NCBI RefSeq assembly: GCF_039538045.1
Contig: NZ_BAABBQ010000001.1
Location: forward strand, 1,138,001 to 1,202,000
Origin: Sphingomonas swuensis
GTDB lineage: Bacteria > Pseudomonadota > Alphaproteobacteria > Sphingomonadales > Sphingomonadaceae
DNA: 64,000 nucleotides
Direction of reading: 5' to 3'
Under the pieces are notes generated by a model. The model saw nothing but the letters and a program-made list of their open reading frames with translations, searched no databases and had not been told where the DNA came from. Each line of letters starts with the position of its first letter. Positions within the stretch are counted from its first letter, which is position 1. Made by a program: the position numbers and the translations under genes. Positions 37,576 to 45,059 of this stretch are shown one piece after another.

Positions 37576-38943
37576 ATGAAGCACCTTCTCCTCGCCGCCG
37601 CAGCGCTCGCCCTGACCGTCTCGCCGACTGCCGCGGTTGCCGGCCGCTACGCGCCGCAGGACCTCAGCGGCGTCAGGCATCCCGAGTGGACGAAGGATGC
37701 CGTCATCTACCAGATCAACACCCGCCAGTTCACGCCCGAAGGCACCTTCAAGGCCGCCGAGGCGCAGCTCCCACGGCTGAAGGCGATGGGCGTGGACATC
37801 CTGTGGATCATGCCGATCCACCCGATCGGGGTGAAGAACCGCAAGGGGACGCTCGGCTCGCCCTACAGCGTCAGGGACTATCGCGCGGTCAATCCCGAGT
37901 TCGGGACCATGGCCGACTTCCAGCGCTTCGTCCGAGCCGCGCACGGGCAGGGGATGAAGGTAATCATCGACTGGGTCGCCAACCACAGCGCCTGGGACAA
38001 CCCACTCGTCGCGCAGCACCCCGAATGGTACGAGCGCGACTGGAAGGGCGACTTCCGCCCGACCCCCTGGTGGGACTGGTCGGACATCATCGACTTCGAC
38101 TTCCGACAGGAAGGAATCCGTCAGTATATGGCGGACTCGATGCTTTACTGGGTGCGCGAGGCCGACATCGACGGCTTCCGCGCCGACGTCGCCGCCTATG
38201 TCCCGCTCGACTTCTGGGAGAAGGTCCGCGCCGACGCCGACAGGATCAAGCCGGTCTTCATGCTCGGCGAGGCGCAGATGCGCGATCTTCATCACAAGGC
38301 GTTCGACGCGAGCTACGGCTGGGGCTGGTACAATGCGCTCGCCGAGATCGCGCAGGGCAAGTCCGACACCGGCGCCCTGTTCGGCTATTTCAGCGAGAAT
38401 GAAAGCGCCTGGCCGGCCGGTTCGATGCGCATGGTCTATGCCGAGAACCACGACCAGAACGCCTGGCACGGAACCGGCACCGAGGTGTTCGGCCCGGCGC
38501 TCACCAACGTCCATGTGCTGGCCTTCGCCGGCGAGGGCATTCCGCTTGTCTACAATGGCGAGGAAGCGGGTAATCCCAAGCGGCTGAAGTTCTTCGAGAA
38601 GGACCCGATCGCCTGGCGCGAGCACCCCAATCGCGCCCTGTTCACGCGCCTCGCAGCCCTCAAGAGCCGCAACCAGGCGATGTGGAACGCGCCGTGGGGC
38701 GGGCGGATGGTCGGCGTGGTCAACGATCGCCCGCAGAAGGTCTTCTCGTTCGTGCGCCAGAAGAATGGCGACAAGGTGCTCGGCCTGTTCAACTTCTCGG
38801 CCGAGCCGCAGACGGTGAAGCTTTCCGAGCGGCTCGGAGACGGCACCTACCGCGACTTCGCCGACGGCAAGAGCGTGACGGTCGGCGCGAGCACCAGCTT
38901 TGCCATGGCGCCGTGGAGCTATCGCCTGCTGACGGTGGAGTAG
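37576..38943 (+). CDS. Secreted GH13 alpha-amylase-family glycosidase
   Basis: A 455-aa exported enzyme acting on alpha-glucans. It has a signal peptide ('LLLAAAALALTVSPTAAVAG') and the GH13 barrel with all four conserved regions: 'DWVANH', 'GFRADVAAY' (nucleophile D204), 'MLGEAQM' (acid/base E232) and 'YAENHDQN' (D293). A short C-terminal beta domain follows. The ATG at 37576 gives the signal peptide. It is divergent from the GbsR-type regulator and convergent with the sugar transferase gene. Substrate specificity is not readable. Confidence 0.92.
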   Translation: MKHLLLAAAALALTVSPTAAVAGRYAPQDLSGVRHPEWTKDAVIYQINTRQFTPEGTFKAAEAQLPRLKAMGVDILWIMPIHPIGVKNRKGTLGSPYSVRDYRAVNPEFGTMADFQRFVRAAHGQGMKVIIDWVANHSAWDNPLVAQHPEWYERDWKGDFRPTPWWDWSDIIDFDFRQEGIRQYMADSMLYWVREADIDGFRADVAAYVPLDFWEKVRADADRIKPVFMLGEAQMRDLHHKAFDASYGWGWYNALAEIAQGKSDTGALFGYFSENESAWPAGSMRMVYAENHDQNAWHGTGTEVFGPALTNVHVLAFAGEGIPLVYNGEEAGNPKRLKFFEKDPIAWREHPNRALFTRLAALKSRNQAMWNAPWGGRMVGVVNDRPQKVFSFVRQKNGDKVLGLFNFSAEPQTVKLSERLGDGTYRDFADGKSVTVGASTSFAMAPWSYRLLTVE

Positions 38944-38948
38944 TCGTT

Positions 38949-38965
38949 CCCTGCTTTTTGCAGGG
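38949..38965. terminator. Hairpin between convergent GH13 and sugar-transferase genes
   Basis: A 6-bp inverted repeat (CCCTGC/GCAGGG) around a TTTTT loop, 5 nt after the GH13 stop. There is no T tail on the plus strand. It is a weak candidate terminator. Confidence 0.35.
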
Positions 38966-38971
38966 CAGCAG

Positions 38972-40258
38972 CTAGCGCGCGCCGAACCCTGTCATCATCG
39001 TCCGCAGCGTCTTGAAGACGATCAGCACGTCGAGCCAAGGCGAGAAATACTTGATGTAGTAGAAGTCGTACTGCAGCTTCTGGTGGATCTCCTCCACCTC
39101 TGCGACATGGCCCTGGTTGGTCTGCGCCCAGCCCGAGATCCCCGGCTTCACCACGTGGCGGTAGCGGTAGAAGGGGATTTCGCCGACATACCAGTGGCTC
39201 AGCACCTCGGCCTCGGGCCGCGGGCCGATCCAGCTCATCTCGGCCTTGAGGATGTTCCAGACCTGAGGAAGCTCGTCGATCCGGGTCTTGCGAAGGAAGG
39301 CGCCGACCCTCGTGATGCGCGGGTCGAGGTCGCCGGTCATCGCGGCAGCGCGGGCGTCGGCCGCCTTGGGTGCCGGACCCGCGCGCATGGTGCGGAACTT
39401 GACCACCCGGATCGCCTCGCCGCGGTGGCCGATCCGCCGCTGAACGAACAGCACCGGCCCGCCGTCGTCGAGCTTGATGGCAAGCGCGGCGATGGCCATG
39501 ATCGGCAGCAGCAGCGGCAGGACCGCCAGTGCGACCAGGAAGTCGAGCGCGGTCTTGAAGGTGAAATAGCCGCGCGCGGGAACCAGCGAACCGAAGCTGT
39601 TCTCGGACAGATGGTCGATCTCGACCCGGCCGGTGAGCGATTCCTGAAGCGGTTTCACCTGGTAGACGATCATCCCCGCCAGCGCGGCGTCGGCGAGGAA
39701 GCTTTCCCAAAGCGGCGGGAGATCGGCGGCGAAGTCGGCGACCACCGCGTCGCAGCGGCTCGCCAGCTCCATGCTCGGCCGCTCGAGCCGGATCCAGCTC
39801 ACGTTCGGCAGGTCGATGAGCTTCTTCCACTCGCCGATCGGGACCACGCCGATCTGCAGCACCAGCCGGCGCTGGACCAGGAAGTAGATTGCGTAGAACC
39901 ACAGGACGTGGATCAGGAAGCCGGCGACGAAGGTCGTCCGGTCATAGGGGAGGCGGGTGAAGAAGAAGAAGGCGAGCACCAGTCCGTGCGCCGCCGCGGC
40001 GGTCGGAAGGATCACCGTGCTCGACCGGATGCCCGGGTAGGGCTCGACGCTCAGGCGCAGCCACATGGTCAGCACGATTGCGACCAGGTTGGCGTAGAAG
40101 GCGTTGAAGGTCGAAATGTAGATGGCTTCGGGCGTGAACAGCAGCCGCCAGGCCAGCGGTCCGACCCCCGCGAGCAGGAAGGCCCCGAGCAGCTGCACCC
40201 GCCGGCGGACAAGCCACCCGCCGCGGGCTACGCGCTGGACTGGGGTCAACTGGAACAT
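38972..40258 (-). CDS. Polyprenyl-phosphate sugar-1-phosphate transferase (exopolysaccharide priming)
   Basis: A 428-aa inner-membrane enzyme that loads the first sugar phosphate onto undecaprenyl phosphate. Four or five N-terminal membrane segments and a CoA-binding-like soluble domain are followed by the catalytic Bac_transf domain. Its blocks are 'KLDDGGPVLFVQRRIGHRG', 'KTRIDELPQVWNILKAEMSWIGPRPE' and 'VKPGISGWAQ' near the C terminus. It lies 4 nt after the nucleotide-sugar dehydrogenase gene, so the two are cotranscribed. The first sugar transferred is unknown. Confidence 0.88.
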   Translation of the reverse strand: MFQLTPVQRVARGGWLVRRRVQLLGAFLLAGVGPLAWRLLFTPEAIYISTFNAFYANLVAIVLTMWLRLSVEPYPGIRSSTVILPTAAAAHGLVLAFFFFTRLPYDRTTFVAGFLIHVLWFYAIYFLVQRRLVLQIGVVPIGEWKKLIDLPNVSWIRLERPSMELASRCDAVVADFAADLPPLWESFLADAALAGMIVYQVKPLQESLTGRVEIDHLSENSFGSLVPARGYFTFKTALDFLVALAVLPLLLPIMAIAALAIKLDDGGPVLFVQRRIGHRGEAIRVVKFRTMRAGPAPKAADARAAAMTGDLDPRITRVGAFLRKTRIDELPQVWNILKAEMSWIGPRPEAEVLSHWYVGEIPFYRYRHVVKPGISGWAQTNQGHVAEVEEIHQKLQYDFYYIKYFSPWLDVLIVFKTLRTMMTGFGAR

Positions 40259-40262
40259 GAGG

Positions 40263-41543
40263 TTAGAGCGTCCACATCTCGAAGGAAGGCTGCTCGTCCC
40301 ATTGCCACAGGCGCTTCAGGTCGGCGACCTGGCCGCTGGGCGCGAGAAGACCGGCGACGTCCTTGGCGGACCAGCCCCGATATTCGTCATGGGCGACCGC
40401 GCCGAGCACCAGGTCAGCGCTCTGGCCGAGGGTCGCCGGGTCGACCAGCTCGAGCCCATATTCGTGACGGGCCTCGGCGGCGTCGGCGAGCGGGTCGGCG
40501 ACCAGCACCTCGTGGCCGAGCCACTGCAGCCGGCTGATGACGTCGATCACCCGGCTGTTGCGCAGGTCGGGGACATTCTCCTTGAAGGTCAGCCCGAGCA
40601 CCAGGATCCGCGAGCGGTTGGCGCCGAGCCGCTCGTGCAGCCGGTCGGCGACCCAGGCGCCCATGCCGTCGTTGGTCTCGCGGCCGGCAAGGATGATCCG
40701 CGGCTCATGGCCGAGTTCGCGGGCGCGGTGGGCAAGGTAGTAGGGATCGACCCCGATGCAGTGGCCGCCGACCAGGCCGGGCTCGAACGGAAGGAAGTTC
40801 CACTTGGTCCGGGCCGCGGCGAGCACGTCCCAGATCGAAAGGTCGAGCTTGGCGAAGATCTGGGTGATCTCGTTCATGAAGGCGATGTTGATGTCGCGCT
40901 GGGCGTTCTCGATCACCTTGGCGGCCTCGGCGGCCTTGATCGAGGCGGCCTTGAAGATCTTGCCGCCGTTGATCGCGCCGTACATCGCCGACAGGCGCTC
41001 GGTGGTATCGGCGTCCTCGCCGGCGACGACCTTGACGATCCGGTCGACGGTATGTTCGCGGTCGCCCGGGTTGATCCGCTCGGGGCTGTAGCCGAGCTTG
41101 AAGTGGGGGCCGCGCGACAGTCCGGAAACGCGCTCGAGTTCGGGCCCGCAGATGTCCTCGGTCACTCCGGGATAGACGGTGCTCTCGTAGACGACGATCG
41201 CCGGGCGCTCGCGATCGATCAGGCCGGCGACGCTGCGGGTGGCCGACAGGAGCGGCGAGAGGTCGGGCCGGTTGGCGTCGTCGACGGGGGTCGGGACGGT
41301 GACGATATAGATGTCGCCGCCGCGCGCCTCCTCGGGCTCGCAGGTCAGCTTGAGCTTGCTCGAGGCGAGCCGCTCGGCGGTGAGCTCGCGGGTGCGATCC
41401 TCACCGCGGCCGAGCTCCGCGACTCGCCCGCGATCGATATCGAAGCCGGTGACGTCGAAATGGTCGGCCAGCGCGACCGCCAGCGGAAGGCCGACATAGC
41501 CGAGGCCGATCACGATTATCTTGTTGTCGTGCAACGTGTTCAC
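40263..41543 (-). CDS. Nucleotide-sugar dehydrogenase (TviB/WbpA type)
   Basis: Oxidises a UDP-hexose or UDP-N-acetylhexosamine to the uronate with two NAD+. The 426-aa product has the Rossmann motif 'VIGLGYVGLPLAVALAD', the catalytic cysteine C262 in GGHCIGVDPYYL, and 'TFKENVPDLRNSRVIDV'. The pattern is closer to Vi-antigen TviB and WbpA than to UDP-glucose dehydrogenase. The GTG at 41543 is preferred, with TTG at 41549 and 41534 as alternatives. It supplies a uronic-acid donor for a surface polysaccharide together with the neighbouring transferase. Confidence 0.87.
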   Translation of the reverse strand: MNTLHDNKIIVIGLGYVGLPLAVALADHFDVTGFDIDRGRVAELGRGEDRTRELTAERLASSKLKLTCEPEEARGGDIYIVTVPTPVDDANRPDLSPLLSATRSVAGLIDRERPAIVVYESTVYPGVTEDICGPELERVSGLSRGPHFKLGYSPERINPGDREHTVDRIVKVVAGEDADTTERLSAMYGAINGGKIFKAASIKAAEAAKVIENAQRDINIAFMNEITQIFAKLDLSIWDVLAAARTKWNFLPFEPGLVGGHCIGVDPYYLAHRARELGHEPRIILAGRETNDGMGAWVADRLHERLGANRSRILVLGLTFKENVPDLRNSRVIDVISRLQWLGHEVLVADPLADAAEARHEYGLELVDPATLGQSADLVLGAVAHDEYRGWSAKDVAGLLAPSGQVADLKRLWQWDEQPSFEMWTL

Positions 41544-41725
41544 TTCCAATTGCCTGTTCGCCGCGCTTCATAGGGTGCACAGAAGACACGGCAAGAGCCG
41601 CAATTGTGCAAGCGAGGGAACTGACTGCAACTTCTCTGCTTGACGATGGTTCAACGTTCGGCTGGAGACGTCCTACAGGGCGGATTTCCGCTTATGTGTT
41701 CTTTTACCAGGTGGGGAGTGCCGCC

Positions 41726-42112
41726 ATGACCAAATTCTCGATTGTTACGGGCCTTGGCGCAGCGGCGCTGCTGGCCACTTCTGCTGCTGCCCAGTGGGTT
41801 CCGGGTTCGGAGATCGCCGGCCAGACCGTCCAGGTCGAAACCAACGGTGTCGTCAACAACATCACCTTCGAGCCGGGCGGAACCGCTCGCATCACCACCC
41901 CCAACGGCAACGTCGTTCCGGCCAGCTGGACCGCCAACGCCGGTCAGCTCTGCCTGAACAGCGGCGGTGCGCAGGAGTGCTTCCCCTACAACCAGCCGTT
42001 CCAGGCCGGTCAGACGGTGAACGCCACCTCGAGCTGCGGCGCGACCAGCCGCTGGCTCGCCAACAGCACCAACCAGCCCGCCCAGCCGCAGACCCGCGGC
42101 GAGCGCGGCTAA
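41726..42112 (+). CDS. Small secreted protein of unknown function
   Basis: A 128-aa exported protein: signal peptide 'VTGLGAAALLATSAAAQ', then a beta-rich region with repeated Gly/Asn/Thr turns ('VQVETNGVVNNITFEPGG'), three cysteines ('QLCLNSGG', 'QECFPY', 'SSCGAT') and a polar Gln/Arg/Gly tail. The ATG at 41726 follows GGTGGGGAG at suitable spacing. A strong terminator follows. Function not recognised; periplasmic location is likely. Confidence 0.65.
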   Translation: MTKFSIVTGLGAAALLATSAAAQWVPGSEIAGQTVQVETNGVVNNITFEPGGTARITTPNGNVVPASWTANAGQLCLNSGGAQECFPYNQPFQAGQTVNATSSCGATSRWLANSTNQPAQPQTRGERG

Positions 42113-42127
42113 GCGATTGCTGATCGT

Positions 42128-42149
42128 CGGCCCTTCTCGCGAAGGGCCG
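42128..42149 (+). terminator. First hairpin after the small secreted protein gene
   Basis: A perfect 9-bp stem (CGGCCCTTC/GAAGGGCCG) with loop TCGC, upstream of the main terminator. It lacks a T tract, so it probably stabilises the 3' end. Confidence 0.5.
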
Positions 42150-42155
42150 CAAGGC

Positions 42156-42190
42156 AAGCCGCCCTCCCAATCGGAGGGCGGCTTTCCTTT
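42156..42190. terminator. Strong bidirectional terminator
   Basis: A perfect 12-bp stem (AAGCCGCCCTCC/GGAGGGCGGCTT) with a 5-nt loop is followed by TTCCTTTT on the plus strand. It separates the convergent small secreted protein and AMP nucleosidase genes. Confidence 0.9.
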
Positions 42191-43638
42191 TATCTGAACG
42201 GCGGCTCGTCGAAGCTGCGCAGCTTGCGGCTGTGGAGCGCGTCGCCCTCCTCGCGAAGCAGGTTGAGCGTCTCGATCCCGATCCGGAGATGCTGGCTGAT
42301 CGCCCGCTCGTAGAAGGCGTTGGCCTGCCCCGGCAGCTTGAGTTCGCCGTGGAGGGGCTTGTCCGAGACGCACAGCAGCGTCCCGTAGGGCACCCGGAAG
42401 CGGTAGCCCTGGGCGGCGACGGTGGCGCTTTCCATGTCGATTCCGACCGCCCGGCTCTGGTTGAAGCGGAGTGCGCTGTCGGTATAGCGAAGCTCCCAGT
42501 TCCGGTCGTCGGTGGTCACCACCGTGCCCGTGCGAAGCCGCTTCTTGAGGCTTTCCTCCTCCTCGCCGGTGACCATTGCCGCGGCATTGTAGAGCGCGGT
42601 CTGGACCTCGGCGATCGGCGGGACCGGGATCTCGACCGGAAGGATGTCGTCGAGCACATGGTCGTCGCGCAGATAGGCGTGGGCGAGGACATAGTCGCCG
42701 ATCGTCTGGCTCGGTCGAAGCCCGCCGCAATGGCCGATCATCAGCCACACCTCGGGCCGGAGCACCGCGATATGGTCGCAGATGGTCTTGGCGTTGGACG
42801 GCCCGACGCCGATGTTGACCAGGGTGATGCCGTCGTCGCCGTTGGGCCCGACGAGGTGATAGGCCGGCATCTGGTAACGCCGCCACGAGCCCGAGGCGAT
42901 CTCGGCCTCGGCATTCTCGAGCATTCCGCGGTCGTAGCGCCCGCCGGGCACCGTCAGCGCCTGATAGCCGCTGCCTTCCTCGCGCAGCACGTCGGCGGCG
43001 AAGCGGACGAACTCGTCGACGTAGCGGACATAGTTGGTGAACAGGACGAAGCGCTGGAAGTCCTCGGTCGGCGTGCCGGTATAGTGACGCAGCCGGGCCA
43101 GGCTGAAGTCGGTGCGCGGTCCGTCGAAGAGCGCCAGCGGGCGGGCCGAATGACGGCTCATGTCCCAGTCGCCGTCGGCGATCTCGTCGCCGATGTGGAC
43201 CAGCTCGGTGGTCGGGAACCAGCGCCCGAGCTCGGCCGACTGGATCCCGCCCAGTTGCAGGTCGTCGCTTCCGTCGAGGACGTAAGGGTAGGGGATCTCG
43301 CTCGCCGACAGGCCGACGCTGACCTTGACGTCATAGTCGCGGCAGAGGTGCTCGAGCTGGATCCGCAGATAGTCGCGGAACAGCCTGGGACGGGCGATGC
43401 TGGCGACATAGACGCCGGGCTGGTTCAGCCGGGCGAAGGCGCGGGCGGGAAGCGGCGGCGGGCTCGACGGGTCATAGTCGATGCGCAGCTCGGGATAGGA
43501 GAAGCAGCCGGCGGCACGCGCCTGGGACTCGGGTCGAACGCCCTCCCTGACGTAGAGGGCCAGGGCGCGGCGGAGATTGGCGACCGAACGGTCGAAGATG
43601 GCTTCGAGTTGGTCGAGGATATTCTCGATGTCAGGCAT
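42190..43638 (-). CDS. amn: AMP nucleosidase
   Basis: Cleaves AMP to adenine and ribose 5-phosphate. The 482-aa product has the regulatory N domain and the C-terminal nucleoside-phosphorylase fold: 'VNIGVGPSNAKTICDHIAVLRPEVWLMIGHCGGLR', 'TVVTTDDRNWELRY' and 'VGIDMESATVAAQG' (active-site Glu). Family length is matched. The ATG at 43638 (MPDIENIL) is the most likely start, though no clear ribosome-binding site is seen. With adenosine kinase and cytidine deaminase elsewhere in the window it belongs to purine/pyrimidine salvage. Confidence 0.94.
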   Translation of the reverse strand: MPDIENILDQLEAIFDRSVANLRRALALYVREGVRPESQARAAGCFSYPELRIDYDPSSPPPLPARAFARLNQPGVYVASIARPRLFRDYLRIQLEHLCRDYDVKVSVGLSASEIPYPYVLDGSDDLQLGGIQSAELGRWFPTTELVHIGDEIADGDWDMSRHSARPLALFDGPRTDFSLARLRHYTGTPTEDFQRFVLFTNYVRYVDEFVRFAADVLREEGSGYQALTVPGGRYDRGMLENAEAEIASGSWRRYQMPAYHLVGPNGDDGITLVNIGVGPSNAKTICDHIAVLRPEVWLMIGHCGGLRPSQTIGDYVLAHAYLRDDHVLDDILPVEIPVPPIAEVQTALYNAAAMVTGEEEESLKKRLRTGTVVTTDDRNWELRYTDSALRFNQSRAVGIDMESATVAAQGYRFRVPYGTLLCVSDKPLHGELKLPGQANAFYERAISQHLRIGIETLNLLREEGDALHSRKLRSFDEPPFR

Positions 43639-43713
43639 GGCGTCATGTAGCCGATCCAGCCGCGCCCGCAAGCGGGCCGCACCCGGCATTGGACATCCTG
43701 CCGCGCCGACTTA

Positions 43714-43729
43714 TATACCGGTCGATATG
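43714..43729. promoter_or_regulatory. TetR-type operator A at the tetR start
   Basis: TATACCG-GT-CGATATG fits the dyad TATACCG-N2-CGGTATA with two changes in the right arm. It sits 10-25 bp before the chosen tetR start codon, overlapping a possible -10 element (TTATAT at 43711-43716, with TTGGAC at 43689). Confidence 0.65.
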
Positions 43730-43738
43730 GTAAGCGTC

Positions 43739-44338
43739 ATGACCAGGGTCTGCAAAGGCCGTCCGCGCGAGTTCGATGTCGACGAGGCATTGGCTGCGGC
43801 GCTGCGCGTCTTCTGGAGCAAGGGCTATGATGGCGCGTCGCTGACCGACCTTACCGATGCGATGGGCATTACCCGGCCGAGCCTCTATGCGGCCTTCGGC
43901 AACAAGGAAGCGCTCTTCAAGAAGGCGCTCGATCTCTACGAGAAGGAAAAGCTCGCCTACATCGGCGAGGCGCTGAGCGCCCCGACCTCGCGCGAAGTGG
44001 CCGAGCGGCTGCTTACGGGTGCGCTCGAGATGCAGACCAGCGAATGCGAGCCGCGCGGCTGCCTGCGCGTCATCAGCACCATTAGCTGCGGGCAGGAGGC
44101 CGACTCGGTCCGGGCCGATCTCGTCGCGCGTCGTGCCTCGTCGCACCAGGCGCTGCTCGACCGCATGCAGCGCGCCAAGGACGAGGGCGACCTGCCGGCG
44201 CATGCCGACGCCGAGGCGATGACCAACTACCTGCTCGCGATCCTGCAGGGCATGTCGGTCCAGGCGAGCAGTGGTGCCTCCAAGGAGCAGCTCGAGGAAG
44301 TGGTGCGCACGAGCGTCGCTTTCTGGCCCGGAAAATAG
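43739..44338 (+). CDS. TetR/AcrR-family repressor of the RND efflux operon
   Basis: A 199-aa repressor. The helix-turn-helix covers residues of about 10-55: 'FDVDEALAAALRVFWSKGYDGASLTDLTDAMGITRPSLYAAFGNKEALF'. The rest is the helical ligand-binding domain with the 'ECEPRGCLRVIS' segment of the YxaF/LmrA-like branch. Start taken at ATG 43739 (MTRVCKGRPREF), with ATG 43727 as alternative. It directly precedes the RND operon in the same direction. Three dyad sites suggest it controls itself and the operon. Confidence 0.88.
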   Translation: MTRVCKGRPREFDVDEALAAALRVFWSKGYDGASLTDLTDAMGITRPSLYAAFGNKEALFKKALDLYEKEKLAYIGEALSAPTSREVAERLLTGALEMQTSECEPRGCLRVISTISCGQEADSVRADLVARRASSHQALLDRMQRAKDEGDLPAHADAEAMTNYLLAILQGMSVQASSGASKEQLEEVVRTSVAFWPGK

Positions 44339-44352
44339 CGGAAAAAAATTTC

Positions 44353-44368
44353 TCTACCGCCCGGTATA
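44353..44368. promoter_or_regulatory. TetR-type operator B upstream of the RND operon promoter
   Basis: TCTACCG-CC-CGGTATA differs from the perfect dyad TATACCG-N2-CGGTATA at one base. It lies 6 bp upstream of the -35 box and 15 bp after the tetR stop. Confidence 0.72.
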
Positions 44369-44374
44369 GAAGTA

Positions 44375-44403
44375 TTGACCGGCTCGAATCCTCTTTATAT
44401 ACC
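44375..44403 (+). promoter_or_regulatory. Sigma70-like promoter of the RND efflux operon
   Basis: TTGACC at 44375-44380, a 17-bp spacer and TATACC at 44398-44403. The -10 box is the left arm of operator C, so repressor binding there would block RNA polymerase. The transcript leader would be about 220 nt. Confidence 0.6.
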
Positions 44404-44413
44404 GCTCAGTATA
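44398..44413. promoter_or_regulatory. TetR-type operator C overlapping the -10 box
   Basis: TATACCG-CT-CAGTATA differs from the perfect dyad at one base. Its centre is 45 bp from that of operator B, so two dimers could bind on similar faces of the helix. Confidence 0.75.
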
Positions 44414-44431
44414 GAACAGAGGAAAGCTCGT

Positions 44432-44470
44432 ATGGCACGATTGCCTGAAAGGGTTTCGAACCCGCGCTAG
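44432..44470 (+). CDS. Possible 12-residue leader peptide of the RND operon
   Basis: ATG GCA CGA TTG ... CGC TAG encodes MARLPERVSNPR. It is preceded by GAGGAAA with 7 nt before the ATG, one of the better ribosome-binding sites in the region. The stop codon lies in the loop of the hairpin at 44458-44480, so translation would open the stem. This is the arrangement of a translated leader, or it may be the remnant of a larger deleted gene. Expression is not shown. Confidence 0.4.
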   Translation: MARLPERVSNPR

Positions 44471-44480
44471 ACGCGGGTTC
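44458..44480 (+). promoter_or_regulatory. Leader hairpin in the RND operon 5' region
   Basis: A perfect 9-bp stem (GAACCCGCG/CGCGGGTTC) with loop CTAGA. The loop contains the stop codon of the small leader ORF. There is no T tract after it, so simple termination is unlikely; the rest of the 292-bp gap down to 44631 shows nothing else clear. Confidence 0.55.
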
Positions 44481-44630
44481 TCGATCCACCCCAACATTCC
44501 GCAGCTTGGTTGCAGGCCGACGCGCGTCATGCGTCGCAGCCACGGTCGCTGCTCGCCCTTCATTTCCCGATCGCCTCCGAGCCCATGCGCCTCGGGGAGC
44601 GCCGGGCTGCGTCTTCCGAAAGGACATCCC

Positions 44631-45059
44631 ATGGCCTCCTTGCCCGTCTCCGCCTGGCCGACCGACCTCGATACTCTCGCTCAGCCGCCGAGGCCGCGGC
44701 TTGTCGCGGTCGAGGCATCGGCCCCGGCCATCGCCGCACCGGCGCGCTTGTCGGCGCTCGAATGGTCGATCGTCGCCCTTGCCGAGCGGGACACGATCGC
44801 CTCGCTGCGCGAGCCGGGTCGGATCGTCGCCGCGCTGGAAAATCTGTTCGGGGTCCATCGCCCCAACAAGCTCGCCAACTCGCGTCTCGAGGTCCTGCGC
44901 CGGGTCGCCGTGTTCGTGTGGCGGCAGGGCTGGAAGGTGCCGAAGAGCGAACTCGAGGCCTTCCTCGCGGAAGGTTTCACGCTCGACCAGTACGAGCTGA
45001 TCCAGGCCAGCATCGCCGAACGTGCCGCCCCGACCCGTCGCCGGGGACGTGGCCGATGA
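44631..45059 (+). CDS. Protein of unknown function, first gene of the RND efflux operon
   Basis: A 142-aa soluble protein without signal peptide or membrane segment. The N-terminal 35 residues are Pro/Ala-rich. Residues of about 40-125 are helical ('LEWSIVALAERDTIASL', 'RPNKLANSRLEVLRRVAVFVWRQG', 'KSELEAFLAEGFTLDQYELIQASI') and the end is basic (RRRGRGR). GAAAGGA precedes the ATG. Its stop overlaps the adaptor start (ATGA), so synthesis is tightly coupled to the pump. I do not recognise a family. A regulatory or DNA/RNA-contacting role is possible. Confidence 0.65.
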   Translation: MASLPVSAWPTDLDTLAQPPRPRLVAVEASAPAIAAPARLSALEWSIVALAERDTIASLREPGRIVAALENLFGVHRPNKLANSRLEVLRRVAVFVWRQGWKVPKSELEAFLAEGFTLDQYELIQASIAERAAPTRRRGRGR

